A DNA stretch of 35,162 bases from assembly GCA_009646425.1 (NCBI GenBank), contig WJBW01000001.1, forward strand, positions 432,147 to 467,308. The letters run 5' to 3'. The position numbers were made by a program, and so were the translations under genes. Positions within the stretch are counted from its first letter, which is position 1, and every line of letters starts with the position of its first letter. The notes under the pieces were generated by a model. That model was given only the letters and a program-made list of their open reading frames with translations. It had not been told where the DNA came from and did no database searches. Below, piece by piece: positions 10,208 through 17,512 of the stretch. The stretch comes from Burkholderiales bacterium LSUCC0115. Lineage in GTDB: Bacteria > Pseudomonadota > Gammaproteobacteria > Burkholderiales > Burkholderiaceae_A.

Positions 10208-11411
10208 GGGTGGCTCTCATGGATTCAAAAAACTGGTCAAACAAAGGCAGGATGTCGTGGGGGCCCGGGCTGGCCTCGGGGTGCCCCTGGAAACAGAAGG
10301 CCGGGGCATCGGTGTGGGCCAGGCCCTGAATGGAGCCATCGAACAGCGAGACATGCGTCACCCGCAGATGGGCCGGCAGGCTGTTGGCATCGACGGCAAA
10401 GCCGTGGTTCTGCGAGGTGATGAACACACGCTTGGTCGACAGGCACTGAACCGGGTGGTTGGCACCGTGGTGGCCAAACTTCATCTTCATGGTCTTGGCG
10501 CCAGCGGCCAGGGCCATGATCTGGTGGCCGAGGCAGATGCCAAACAGAGGAATCTCTTTCTCAAGCGCAGTTCGGGCAGCGGCAATCGCGTAACCACAAG
10601 GCTCGGGATCGCCAGGGCCGTTGGACAAAAAGATGCCGTTGGGCTTCATGGCCAACACCTCTTCAATCGGGGTCTTGGCTGGTACAACAGTGAGCTTGCA
10701 GCCGCGGTCTTTGAGCAGGCGAAGAATATTCTGCTTGACGCCAAAGTCATAGGCCACCACGTGCAGCTTGCCGGCATCGGGCTTGGAGAAGCCTCGGCCC
10801 AACTGCCAGGAGCCTTCCTCGAAGCTGTAGGTCTTGGGTGTGGTGACCACCTGGGCCAGGTCCATGCCCACCAAACCGCCAAAGGCCTTGGCCTGGGCCA
10901 GCGCCTGCTCAGAATCAGCCTGCTCACCAGGCGCTGCCGCCAGGATGCAGCCCGACTGGGCGCCTTTGTCTCGCAGCAGACGGGTCAGCCGACGGGTGTC
11001 GATGCCAGCAATGGCGACGACTCCGGCCGCCTGCAGGGCCGATGACAGGCTCTGCTCGCTTCGGAAGTTGGAGACCACCGCGGGCAGGTCACGAATCACC
11101 AAACCTGCAGCCTGAATACCGGCCGCAGCCTCGTTGTCCTGACCGTTCCAACCAGTGTTGCCGATGTGGGGGTAGGTCAGCGTGACGATCTGACGGCAAT
11201 AGCTGGGGTCTGTGAGAATTTCCTGGTAACCGGTCAGAGCGGTGTTGAAGACCACTTCTCCGACCGTTGAGCCACTGGCGCCGACTGAGACGCCATGAAA
11301 AACCGAACCATCGGCCAAAACCAGAACAGCGGGGGGGAGCCCTGACGGGCTAGACATGGTGACGCCGACCGAATCGGACCCTGCCGCGGCCAGCAGCTGA
11401 TGCAGCTGCAA
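10200..11411 (-). CDS. carA: Carbamoyl-phosphate synthase small (glutaminase) subunit CarA
   Basis: A 403-residue glutamine amidotransferase subunit that supplies ammonia to CarB. The N-terminal small-subunit domain includes [17 protein letters not shown] and [26 protein letters not shown]. The class I GATase domain has the nucleophile Cys in LFGICLGHQ and the His-Glu pair in [11 protein letters not shown]. The start is not ATG: the longest frame opens with TTG at 11411, preceded 6 nt upstream by AAGGAG, the best SD in this part of the window. An in-frame ATG at 11357 (MSSPSGLPP) would give a 385-residue protein closer to other CarA N-termini, but it has only a weak SD. I favour the TTG on ribosome-binding grounds, with moderate certainty. 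Confidence 0.96.
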   Translation of the reverse strand: MQLHQLLAAAGSDSVGVTMSSPSGLPPAVLVLADGSVFHGVSVGASGSTVGEVVFNTALTGYQEILTDPSYCRQIVTLTYPHIGNTGWNGQDNEAAAGIQAAGLVIRDLPAVVSNFRSEQSLSSALQAAGVVAIAGIDTRRLTRLLRDKGAQSGCILAAAPGEQADSEQALAQAKAFGGLVGMDLAQVVTTPKTYSFEEGSWQLGRGFSKPDAGKLHVVAYDFGVKQNILRLLKDRGCKLTVVPAKTPIEEVLAMKPNGIFLSNGPGDPEPCGYAIAAARTALEKEIPLFGICLGHQIMALAAGAKTMKMKFGHHGANHPVQCLSTKRVFITSQNHGFAVDANSLPAHLRVTHVSLFDGSIQGLAHTDAPAFCFQGHPEASPGPHDILPLFDQFFESMRATHA

Positions 11412-11463
11412 TCTTTACTCCTTGGGAATTTTGTCAATTATACGCAAGGAGGATGCCCAACGC

Positions 11464-12111
11464 CTAATCCAGCCGACGACGGTCCCGAATCGCTTGGGCA
11501 ATCGTGCCCAAATCAACGTATTCCAGCTCGCCGCCCACCGGTACGCCTCGCGCCAGTCGGGTCACCCGCCTGGGTGGGACCAGGCCGTGACTCTTGAGAA
11601 GCGTCTCAATGGCATGGGCCGTGGCCTCCCCCTCTGGGGTGAAATTGGTGGCCACCACAACCTCTTGGACCAAGGGATCGGCGGCCCGACTGAGCAATCG
11701 CTCTAAGTGGATGTCCTTTGGGCCAATGCCATCGAGCGGCGAGAGACGACCCATGAGCACGAAGTAATAGCCTTTGAAGCTCTGCGTCTGCTCCATAACC
11801 ATCAAGTCCGCTGGTGTCTCGACCACGCAGAGCAGGCTGGCATCGCGACCATCGTTTTGGCAGAGCTCGCAGGTCTCGGCCTCTGCGAAGGTGTTGCAGC
11901 TCTGGCAGTGACCAAGCCGGGTTACCGCCTCTAGCAGGCTGCGGCCCAGCAGTTCGGCCCCTGCTCGGTCGTGCTGCAGCAGATGCAGTGCCATGCGTTG
12001 GGCGGTCTTTGGGCCGATACCCGGCAACCTGGCAAAGGCCTCGGTCAGGGCCGACAGGCTGGCAGGGGTGCCCGCTGTCGCCAGGCTCCCGGATCCGATT
12101 GCACCGGGCAT
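11464..12111 (-). CDS. recR: Recombination mediator protein RecR
   Basis: A 215-residue member of the RecFOR system that helps load RecA at gaps. A helix-hairpin-helix ([17 protein letters not shown]) lies near residues 29-45, and a C4 zinc finger (CQSC...CELC) at about 74-90. A Toprim domain ([17 protein letters not shown]) follows, and then the Walker B-like C-terminal region with [20 protein letters not shown]. It has a slightly extended N-terminus (about 15 extra residues rich in Gly, Ser and Ala). ybaB ends 8 nt upstream, and dnaX-ybaB-recR is a widely conserved operon. Confidence 0.97.
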   Translation of the reverse strand: MPGAIGSGSLATAGTPASLSALTEAFARLPGIGPKTAQRMALHLLQHDRAGAELLGRSLLEAVTRLGHCQSCNTFAEAETCELCQNDGRDASLLCVVETPADLMVMEQTQSFKGYYFVLMGRLSPLDGIGPKDIHLERLLSRAADPLVQEVVVATNFTPEGEATAHAIETLLKSHGLVPPRRVTRLARGVPVGGELEYVDLGTIAQAIRDRRRLD

Positions 12112-12119
12112 GGGTTGGC

Positions 12120-12449
12120 TTAGAGCTTAAAACCTGGGGGCAAAGGCATGCCGGCCGTGGCCGCAGACATGCGTTGGCTGCTCTCAGCCTCTACCTTGTT
12201 CACCGCCTCGTTGATCGCAGCGGTGATCAGATCTTGCAGGGTCTCGCGATCGTCCGGGTCGGTGGTCATCAGGCTGGGGTCGATCGTGACCGAGCGCAGC
12301 TGATGTTTGCCAGTCATGACCACCTTCACCAGCCCGGAGCCCGACTGACCCTCTACGGTTAACTCAGCCAGCGCATCCTGTGCCTTTTTGAGTTTGTCTT
12401 GCATCTGCTGGGCCTGACGCATCAGTCCAGCCAGCTGTCCTTTCATCAT
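12120..12449 (-). CDS. ybaB: YbaB/EbfC nucleoid-associated protein
   Basis: A 109-residue DNA-binding protein of the YbaB/EbfC family. It begins [27 protein letters not shown], the amphipathic N-terminal helix with the characteristic Q-Q-M-Q pattern, followed by the beta-sheet core ([27 protein letters not shown]). It ends with a Gly/Pro-rich tail ([11 protein letters not shown]), as in family members. It probably forms tweezer-like dimers on DNA. The start overlaps the dnaX stop by 4 nt, and recR follows 8 nt downstream. Confidence 0.96.
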   Translation of the reverse strand: MMKGQLAGLMRQAQQMQDKLKKAQDALAELTVEGQSGSGLVKVVMTGKHQLRSVTIDPSLMTTDPDDRETLQDLITAAINEAVNKVEAESSQRMSAATAGMPLPPGFKL

Positions 12450-14221
12450 GTCTTGGGCTCCTCAAGGTCTTCGGGTTCTGGACCAATCCAACGGATGGAT
12501 CCGGGAACAATGGTGGCATCGAATTCTTTAATAATGGCCTGAACCAGCGGTGAGTTGGCGATCGACTCCTCCGCCCGTTTTTGCAAGGCCTGGGCCTTGG
12601 CCGCATCCTTGGCCGCCGCAGTGGGGCCCTCTGGCTGGCCAACGGTGACTCGGAGGCTGACAGCCTGTCCGAGCTGCGCGGTCAATGCATCGGTGACACG
12701 AGCAATCAGACTGGGTTCGTTCAAGGCCTCAATGGGCGCACGAACGAGCAGGCAATTGGACTTGACTGGATCCAGGCCTTCGAAGCTGGACTGCTGCGCA
12801 AACTGACGAGACAGGCCCGACAGTGGCAGCTTCTTCATGAGCGCTGGCCAGGTCTCGGCTGAGAGGCTCGAGAGCGGCACCGCCGAAACAGACGATGCAG
12901 ACGACGCAGACGACGCAGACGACGAAACGGGATGGTTGGGCCGAGCACTCGGAGTGACACCGGTGGCCGCGACACCTGAGGGGGTTGTTGCCTTGGGTGG
13001 GACCGGACTGGTCATGCCCGCCAGCGACCGTTGCGGCGAAGGCGCACGCAAGGCCGCGGCTCTCGCAGGCCCCTTGGACCAGACAAGCTCTGGCTTGAAG
13101 GCCAACAGGCGAAGCAGCACCATTTCAAAGCCGGTGGATTCATCCGGTGCCAGCCCCAGATCACGACGACCCAGGGTGCAGATTTGATAGTAGAGCTGCG
13201 CCTGCTCAGGACTGATGGACTCGCACAAGCGCCTGACCGACTCATCCGTCGCCCCATCCTCGGGCTGCCGACCAATAACCGACTGCACAATGACCTCGTG
13301 ATAGAGACGCGCCAGGTCGTCCAAGACCGCACTGGCGAGCGCGCCGTTACCCAGCAACTGCTCGCCCAAGGCCATCGCCGCTGCGGCATCACCCTTGGCA
13401 ATCGCATCTGCCAGCTCGACCAGGGCCTCACGTCCGACCAGGCCCAGCATGGAGGACACCGCCTCGAAGCTGACCGATCCGCCACCATAGGCAATCGCCT
13501 GATCAGTGAGGGACAGGCCATCTCGAACGCTTCCCTGGGCGGCCCGAGCCAAGGCCTCTAAAGCTCTTGGTTCGGAGGCCACGGACTCTTGGTTGAGCAC
13601 ATAGGCCAGGTGGGCCACCAAGGGCTCACGACGCAGGTTCTTGAGGTTGAACTGAAGACAACGAGACAGCACCGTGACCGGGATCTTCTGAGGGTCGGTC
13701 GTGGCCAAGACAAACTTCACATCGACGGGCGGCTCTTCCAGGGTCTTGAGCATGGCATTAAAGGCATGACCGCTCAGCATGTGGACCTCGTCGATCACAT
13801 AGACCTTAAAGCGGCCACCGGTTGGGGCGAATCGAGCCTGCTCAAGGAGTTGCTGGATCTCGCCCACCCCGCGGTTGGAGGCGGCATCGATCTCGATGTA
13901 ATCGACAAACCGCCCAGCATCGATCTCTTGGCAGCTGCTGCACTGGCCGCAGGGTTCGGCGACCACACCGGTCTCACAGTTGAGGGCCTTGGCAAAAATC
14001 CGCGCCAGGGTGGTCTTGCCCACTCCCCTGGCACCAGTGAACAAATAGGCGTGATGCAGACGTTTGCTGGTCAGCGCATGCTGCAAGGCCTTGACGACGT
14101 GGTCCTGGCCGACCACCGCTGCAAATTGTCGGGGACGCCACTTGCGGGCGAGCACCACAGGAGCCTGAGCTCCTGCAGGACCGGCTGCGCTGGGTAGATC
14201 ACCAAACAAGTTGTCAGACAT
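12446..14221 (-). CDS. dnaX: DNA polymerase III subunits gamma/tau DnaX
   Basis: A 591-residue clamp-loader ATPase. Walker A GARGVGKT is at 63-70. The zinc-binding cysteines are Cys82, Cys91, Cys94 and Cys97. The sensor region [11 protein letters not shown] and domain III follow, then a low-complexity Ser/Ala/Pro linker (about residues 375-450) and a tau-type C-terminal region (about 455-560) of the kind that contacts the alpha subunit. No A-rich slippery heptamer of the E. coli frameshift type was found, so a shorter gamma form is not predicted. The linker is encoded in part by a 9-nt tandem repeat. ffs lies 36 nt upstream and ybaB overlaps its end. Confidence 0.97.
   Translation of the reverse strand: MSDNLFGDLPSAAGPAGAQAPVVLARKWRPRQFAAVVGQDHVVKALQHALTSKRLHHAYLFTGARGVGKTTLARIFAKALNCETGVVAEPCGQCSSCQEIDAGRFVDYIEIDAASNRGVGEIQQLLEQARFAPTGGRFKVYVIDEVHMLSGHAFNAMLKTLEEPPVDVKFVLATTDPQKIPVTVLSRCLQFNLKNLRREPLVAHLAYVLNQESVASEPRALEALARAAQGSVRDGLSLTDQAIAYGGGSVSFEAVSSMLGLVGREALVELADAIAKGDAAAAMALGEQLLGNGALASAVLDDLARLYHEVIVQSVIGRQPEDGATDESVRRLCESISPEQAQLYYQICTLGRRDLGLAPDESTGFEMVLLRLLAFKPELVWSKGPARAAALRAPSPQRSLAGMTSPVPPKATTPSGVAATGVTPSARPNHPVSSSASSASSASSVSAVPLSSLSAETWPALMKKLPLSGLSRQFAQQSSFEGLDPVKSNCLLVRAPIEALNEPSLIARVTDALTAQLGQAVSLRVTVGQPEGPTAAAKDAAKAQALQKRAEESIANSPLVQAIIKEFDATIVPGSIRWIGPEPEDLEEPKT
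12891..12926. repeat. Four-copy 9-nt tandem repeat inside dnaX
   Basis: On the plus strand four consecutive 9-nt units read GACGATGCA, GACGACGCA, GACGACGCA and GACGACGAA. On the coding strand they give a Ser-Ser-Ala-rich stretch in the linker between the clamp-loader core and the tau C-terminal domain. The unit keeps the frame, so copy number can change without breaking the gene. Confidence 0.85.
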
Positions 14222-14256
14222 AACGGAGATTCAAAGACCCATCGATTGGACTAAAA

Positions 14257-14357
14257 AGGGGGCGAGCCGGACCCCCGGCACTTGCAAGGACCCGCTGTGG
14301 CTGCTTCGTTCCCGACCTGACCAGGTTCACAGGCTCACAATGCGGGGCGGCCCGCCG
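14257..14357 (-). ncRNA. ffs: 4.5S / bacterial small SRP RNA
   Basis: The minus strand carries the conserved SRP RNA domain IV: CCTGGTCAGGTC, a GGAA tetraloop, then GAAGCAGCCACAGCGGG, the Ffh-binding hairpin. The flanking sequences pair into the long helix; the outermost stem is GGCGGGCCG (from 14356) with CGGCTCGCC (14261-14269), one bulge allowed. The 3' end is followed by a run of five U, giving an intrinsic terminator. In the characterised system the RNA binds Ffh and its docking with FtsY targets membrane proteins. The apical closing pair is G-C, where E. coli has C-G. Position between the repair locus and dnaX is common in betaproteobacteria. Ends are estimated from folding by eye, to within a few nucleotides. 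Confidence 0.93.
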
Positions 14358-14916
14358 ACCAGCAGTGTACCAACTCACCACCTTGACAGAGCCAGACCCC
14401 GGCCTGCGCGTCGATCAAGACCATCTTGAGCTCATAACCCGGGTAAGCCTGTGAGAGCACCTGGCCATAGCGCATCAGTTGCTGCGCGTAGTCTTTGTGC
14501 TCCGAGGGCAACACACGCCACTTAAAATCGATGAGGCTCAGGCGCCTGACCGTTTCGCAGATGAGGACTCGGTCTGGCCTGAGCCAACGGCCCTGATCGT
14601 CCAGGCAGTCGACCTCGGTCAGGACCTGACATGGCTCTGCCGAGGGCTGCAAGATCTCTCTGACCGTCGGGTCGGACAGCACGGTCCGGGCCGCCTGACA
14701 GACCGTGGCCTGCTCCGACGGCAAAAGAGCATAGACCGCCAGCAGCCGATCCACCCAGGCCCGACCAGGGGCCAGGCTCGCCAAGTGATGGGTCATGACG
14801 GGACGATCGAGCTGCTCCATCAAGGCGTGAAAGGCCTTGCCGAGCCGAATCTCGAGTGTTTCAACCATGGCTGACCCACTCTCCGACCACTGGGCTGTGG
14901 TTGGCCAATTGCTCAT
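14335..14916 (-). CDS. RecB-type PD-(D/E)XK nuclease domain split from the AddA-like helicase
   Basis: A 193-residue ORF holding a complete RecB-family nuclease core. It shows the GKAFHALME motif with His30, Asp115 in RPDRV, Asp130 and Lys132 in IDFKW, and the QLMRY motif at 146-150. In related proteins this domain is the C-terminus of the AddA-like helicase-nuclease. Here it lies directly after the helicase gene but in another frame, overlapping its end. Two starts are possible: ATG at 14916 (56-nt overlap), or ATG at 14868, where ATGGTTGA overlaps the helicase stop (177 residues). Neither has a strong SD. All catalytic residues are kept, so this does not look like decay. It is either a genuinely separate subunit or the result of one indel, real or from sequencing. 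Its 3' end overlaps ffs by about 23 nt. Confidence 0.8.
   Translation of the reverse strand: MSNWPTTAQWSESGSAMVETLEIRLGKAFHALMEQLDRPVMTHHLASLAPGRAWVDRLLAVYALLPSEQATVCQAARTVLSDPTVREILQPSAEPCQVLTEVDCLDDQGRWLRPDRVLICETVRRLSLIDFKWRVLPSEHKDYAQQLMRYGQVLSQAYPGYELKMVLIDAQAGVWLCQGGELVHCWSAGRPAL
14364..14369 (-). promoter_or_regulatory. Candidate -10 element of ffs
   Basis: TACACT on the minus strand lies 6-7 nt before the 5' end of ffs predicted independently from the pairing of its outer stem. It falls inside the coding sequence of the upstream nuclease ORF. No convincing -35 was found at 16-18 nt. Confidence 0.4.
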
Positions 14917-17512
14917 ACCAACTGCCCGTCTTTTCGCCGGCTGCGCTGATGATCAAATATTCCCGGGCGCGGGTCATGCCGACATAGAGCAGATTGAAAT
15001 CTTCCTGATCAGCCAGGCGGGCCCTCTGCGCGAGCAAGTGACGCAATTCGTCATCGATGGGGTCCAGACGGCGACAGGCTCGAAGGGACTGAAGCTCGGA
15101 CTGATCCTCAGAGGTCTGCGCCAACCAGACCACACCGCTGTCCACTGCGTCGCGATCCGCGAGCCCCGCCAGCACCACCAAACGAGATTCCAAGCCTTTG
15201 GCACTGTGCAAGGATTGAAGTCGCAGGGCAGACAGTCCTGCCTGATCCACACCCGGCGCTGGCAGCTCGGCCTGGTCGGCTGCTAGCAGCTCGTCCATGT
15301 CTTGAATGAACCGAGCTACGCCCGGCTGACGGCCAGCGTCCCATTGCAGACACCAGGCCAAAAAAGCATGCCAATTGGCCCGAACCTGACGGGCCCGAAT
15401 CTCTGAGCCATAGGCAAGGGACAAGGATGGCAGCGGGCCCTCGGACAACACGCGATCGAACAAGTCGTGCACCGGCAGGTGAGCTGACCACCGACGCCAG
15501 CGGCCCAATGTATCGACCAATTCAGCCTGATCTGGCATGGCCCGAAGCACATCCCACCAGCTCTGTGCACTGGCCCGAGACTGCTCGGCCAAGACCATCA
15601 AGAGATCATCCGTCTGGCCCATGAACGGCGAGCGAAGCACAGCGGCCAAGTCTGCGTTGGACCACGGAAAGGCCAGCCAACGGCAGAGGTTTAGGAGATC
15701 CTCGACCTCTGGGGTCTGTAAGAGACCATCGGTTCGGTCACTTACAAAGGGGATGCCCAGTTGGGCAAAGGCCCGCTCGTAATCAGCCATGTGAGTCCTG
15801 GCCCGAAGCAGCACGCGGATGTCCTGCCAGTCCAGGTCCGGGCTGACCTGCCGAGCTTGTAGCAAGGCCTCACCGATCGCCTGTCCCTCCGTAAACCACT
15901 CCGACACCACGGCATCAGACTCTGGCTCGGTGAGCCAGTCGCGTTCAACCGGCGTCTGCGCTGACCGACGCTTCACCGGATTCTTGGGAACCGCAGGCAG
16001 ACGAAGGACAGCACCAAGCGGCTGGGCGTGAAAGGCCAGATGCGGTCGGTATCGATCGGGAGCTCGCTGCCCAAGGCTCTGGTTCATGAAGGCCACGATG
16101 CTCGGCGTACATCGGCGCGTGACATCGGTGGTCTCGACCTGTGCACCATAGTGGGCCACCAGCCACTGCCTGGCCGCCTGAAAGACACGGGGATCCGCAC
16201 CCCGGAATCGATAGATGGACTGCTTAGGGTCCCCGACCATAAAGACCGATGGCGCCTGGGCATCCGCCCCATGCGCTGCTGCATGGACACTGAGCCAACT
16301 GCGCAGAATCGTCCACTGCACAGCATTGGTGTCCTGGCACTCGTCGACCAGAATCTGTCGATACCGGCAGTCGAGTCGGCTCATGAGGACCTGGCCCGCC
16401 TCGGACTGGATCAGACTGAGCGCGGCCAGTTCCAGGCCATCGAAATCCGTCTCATCTCGCTCACGCATGACTTCTTGACTGGCTTGGCTGTAGAGGGCAC
16501 CACAAGCCAACAAGCTCTTTTCGGTGGCCCGAGCCCAGCGAGCCTGCACCTGTTCGGCCAGGCCGGCATAGCCAGTCACCAGCCGATCCACCAGCGCCAT
16601 GTAAACCGGTGCCTGCTCGCCCCAGACCGCCTGCTGCTGCTTCTTGGTGATCCATCTGCCACGCAGTTGCTGCCTGGGCTCGTCTGGGTTCTGTCGCTGG
16701 GGTTCGGTCATGAAAACCTGACCGAAAGCCTGGAACTGATCAGGGCCCCACTGCTTGAAAATGGCTACGGCATCGGTCTTGCCCTCTAGGTCTTCAAAAG
16801 GCCCCAACAGACTGGCCGCCACATCGGCCTGGCTAGCAAACCAAGCCTGAAGGTCTGCCTGGTTGGCCAGTTGCGCCTGACCCAAGACATGACGGCCCGC
16901 GGCCAAGGCAGCCGCCCAGTCAAACTGACAGGCAGCCAGCATGCCGCGCATGGACATCAAGTCTTTCAGGGCCGACATAAAGCCGCTGCGCCCCAGCTGA
17001 CGAATCAACAGCGGCAACTCCAGCGACGGGTGGTCGGCCAGCTTTTGATTAAAACGCTGCCAGATCGCCTGCTGAAACTGGTGGGGCCTGCTGGTCAGAC
17101 TCAGACTCGACAAGCTCGCCACCCCAACCGGAGCGAAGGTCAAGAGCTTGGTGTACCAACTGTGAAAGGTGCCAATCGTCGGCTGGTGTTCGCTGACCAA
17201 GAGTCGCTCATAAGCGTGGGGCGCCTGCTCGATAGCCTGAGACAGGGCCTCCCCACTCAAGCCCCAACTCTGAAGCGTCGACAACCGATCCTCACTGCTG
17301 GCCAGGGCCAGTCGCTGCAACTCTTGCCATAAGCGAGACTGCATCTCGGCAGCCGCCTTGTTGGTAAAAGTCAGCGCCAGAATGGCGCCTGGCGGCGTGC
17401 CCTGTAGCAGGCAGCGCAGAATGCGGGCGGTCAGCAGCCAGGTTTTGCCGCTCCCCGCACAGGCCTCGACCACCACGGACCGATTGGGATCGCAGGCGAT
17501 GGTGACATTCAT
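14861..17512 (-). CDS. AddA/RecB-like UvrD-family helicase lacking its nuclease domain
   Basis: An 883-residue superfamily 1A helicase of the AddA/RecB group, acting in end resection and recombinational repair together with the AddB-like partner upstream. Motif I is VEACAGSGKTW near the N-terminus, Ia LALTFTNKAAAEMQ, II ILVDECQDTN, III MVGDPKQSIYRFRGAD, V LQSLHSAKGLESRLVVLAG and VI NLLYVGMTRAREYLIIS, so the motor looks intact. The chosen start is the ATG at 17512: it has GGAGG 6 nt upstream and overlaps the upstream stop as ATGA. A longer frame from 17536 lacks such support. Homologues continue into a nuclease domain; here the frame stops 18 codons after GSWYEQ, and the nuclease appears in the next ORF in another frame. 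Together they would make about 1,070 residues. Confidence 0.92.
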   Translation of the reverse strand: MNVTIACDPNRSVVVEACAGSGKTWLLTARILRCLLQGTPPGAILALTFTNKAAAEMQSRLWQELQRLALASSEDRLSTLQSWGLSGEALSQAIEQAPHAYERLLVSEHQPTIGTFHSWYTKLLTFAPVGVASLSSLSLTSRPHQFQQAIWQRFNQKLADHPSLELPLLIRQLGRSGFMSALKDLMSMRGMLAACQFDWAAALAAGRHVLGQAQLANQADLQAWFASQADVAASLLGPFEDLEGKTDAVAIFKQWGPDQFQAFGQVFMTEPQRQNPDEPRQQLRGRWITKKQQQAVWGEQAPVYMALVDRLVTGYAGLAEQVQARWARATEKSLLACGALYSQASQEVMRERDETDFDGLELAALSLIQSEAGQVLMSRLDCRYRQILVDECQDTNAVQWTILRSWLSVHAAAHGADAQAPSVFMVGDPKQSIYRFRGADPRVFQAARQWLVAHYGAQVETTDVTRRCTPSIVAFMNQSLGQRAPDRYRPHLAFHAQPLGAVLRLPAVPKNPVKRRSAQTPVERDWLTEPESDAVVSEWFTEGQAIGEALLQARQVSPDLDWQDIRVLLRARTHMADYERAFAQLGIPFVSDRTDGLLQTPEVEDLLNLCRWLAFPWSNADLAAVLRSPFMGQTDDLLMVLAEQSRASAQSWWDVLRAMPDQAELVDTLGRWRRWSAHLPVHDLFDRVLSEGPLPSLSLAYGSEIRARQVRANWHAFLAWCLQWDAGRQPGVARFIQDMDELLAADQAELPAPGVDQAGLSALRLQSLHSAKGLESRLVVLAGLADRDAVDSGVVWLAQTSEDQSELQSLRACRRLDPIDDELRHLLAQRARLADQEDFNLLYVGMTRAREYLIISAAGEKTGSWYEQLANHSPVVGEWVSHG

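Noticed and set aside
12446-14221. Programmed frameshift producing DnaX gamma
   Set aside because: No A-rich slippery heptamer with a following stem was found on the coding strand.
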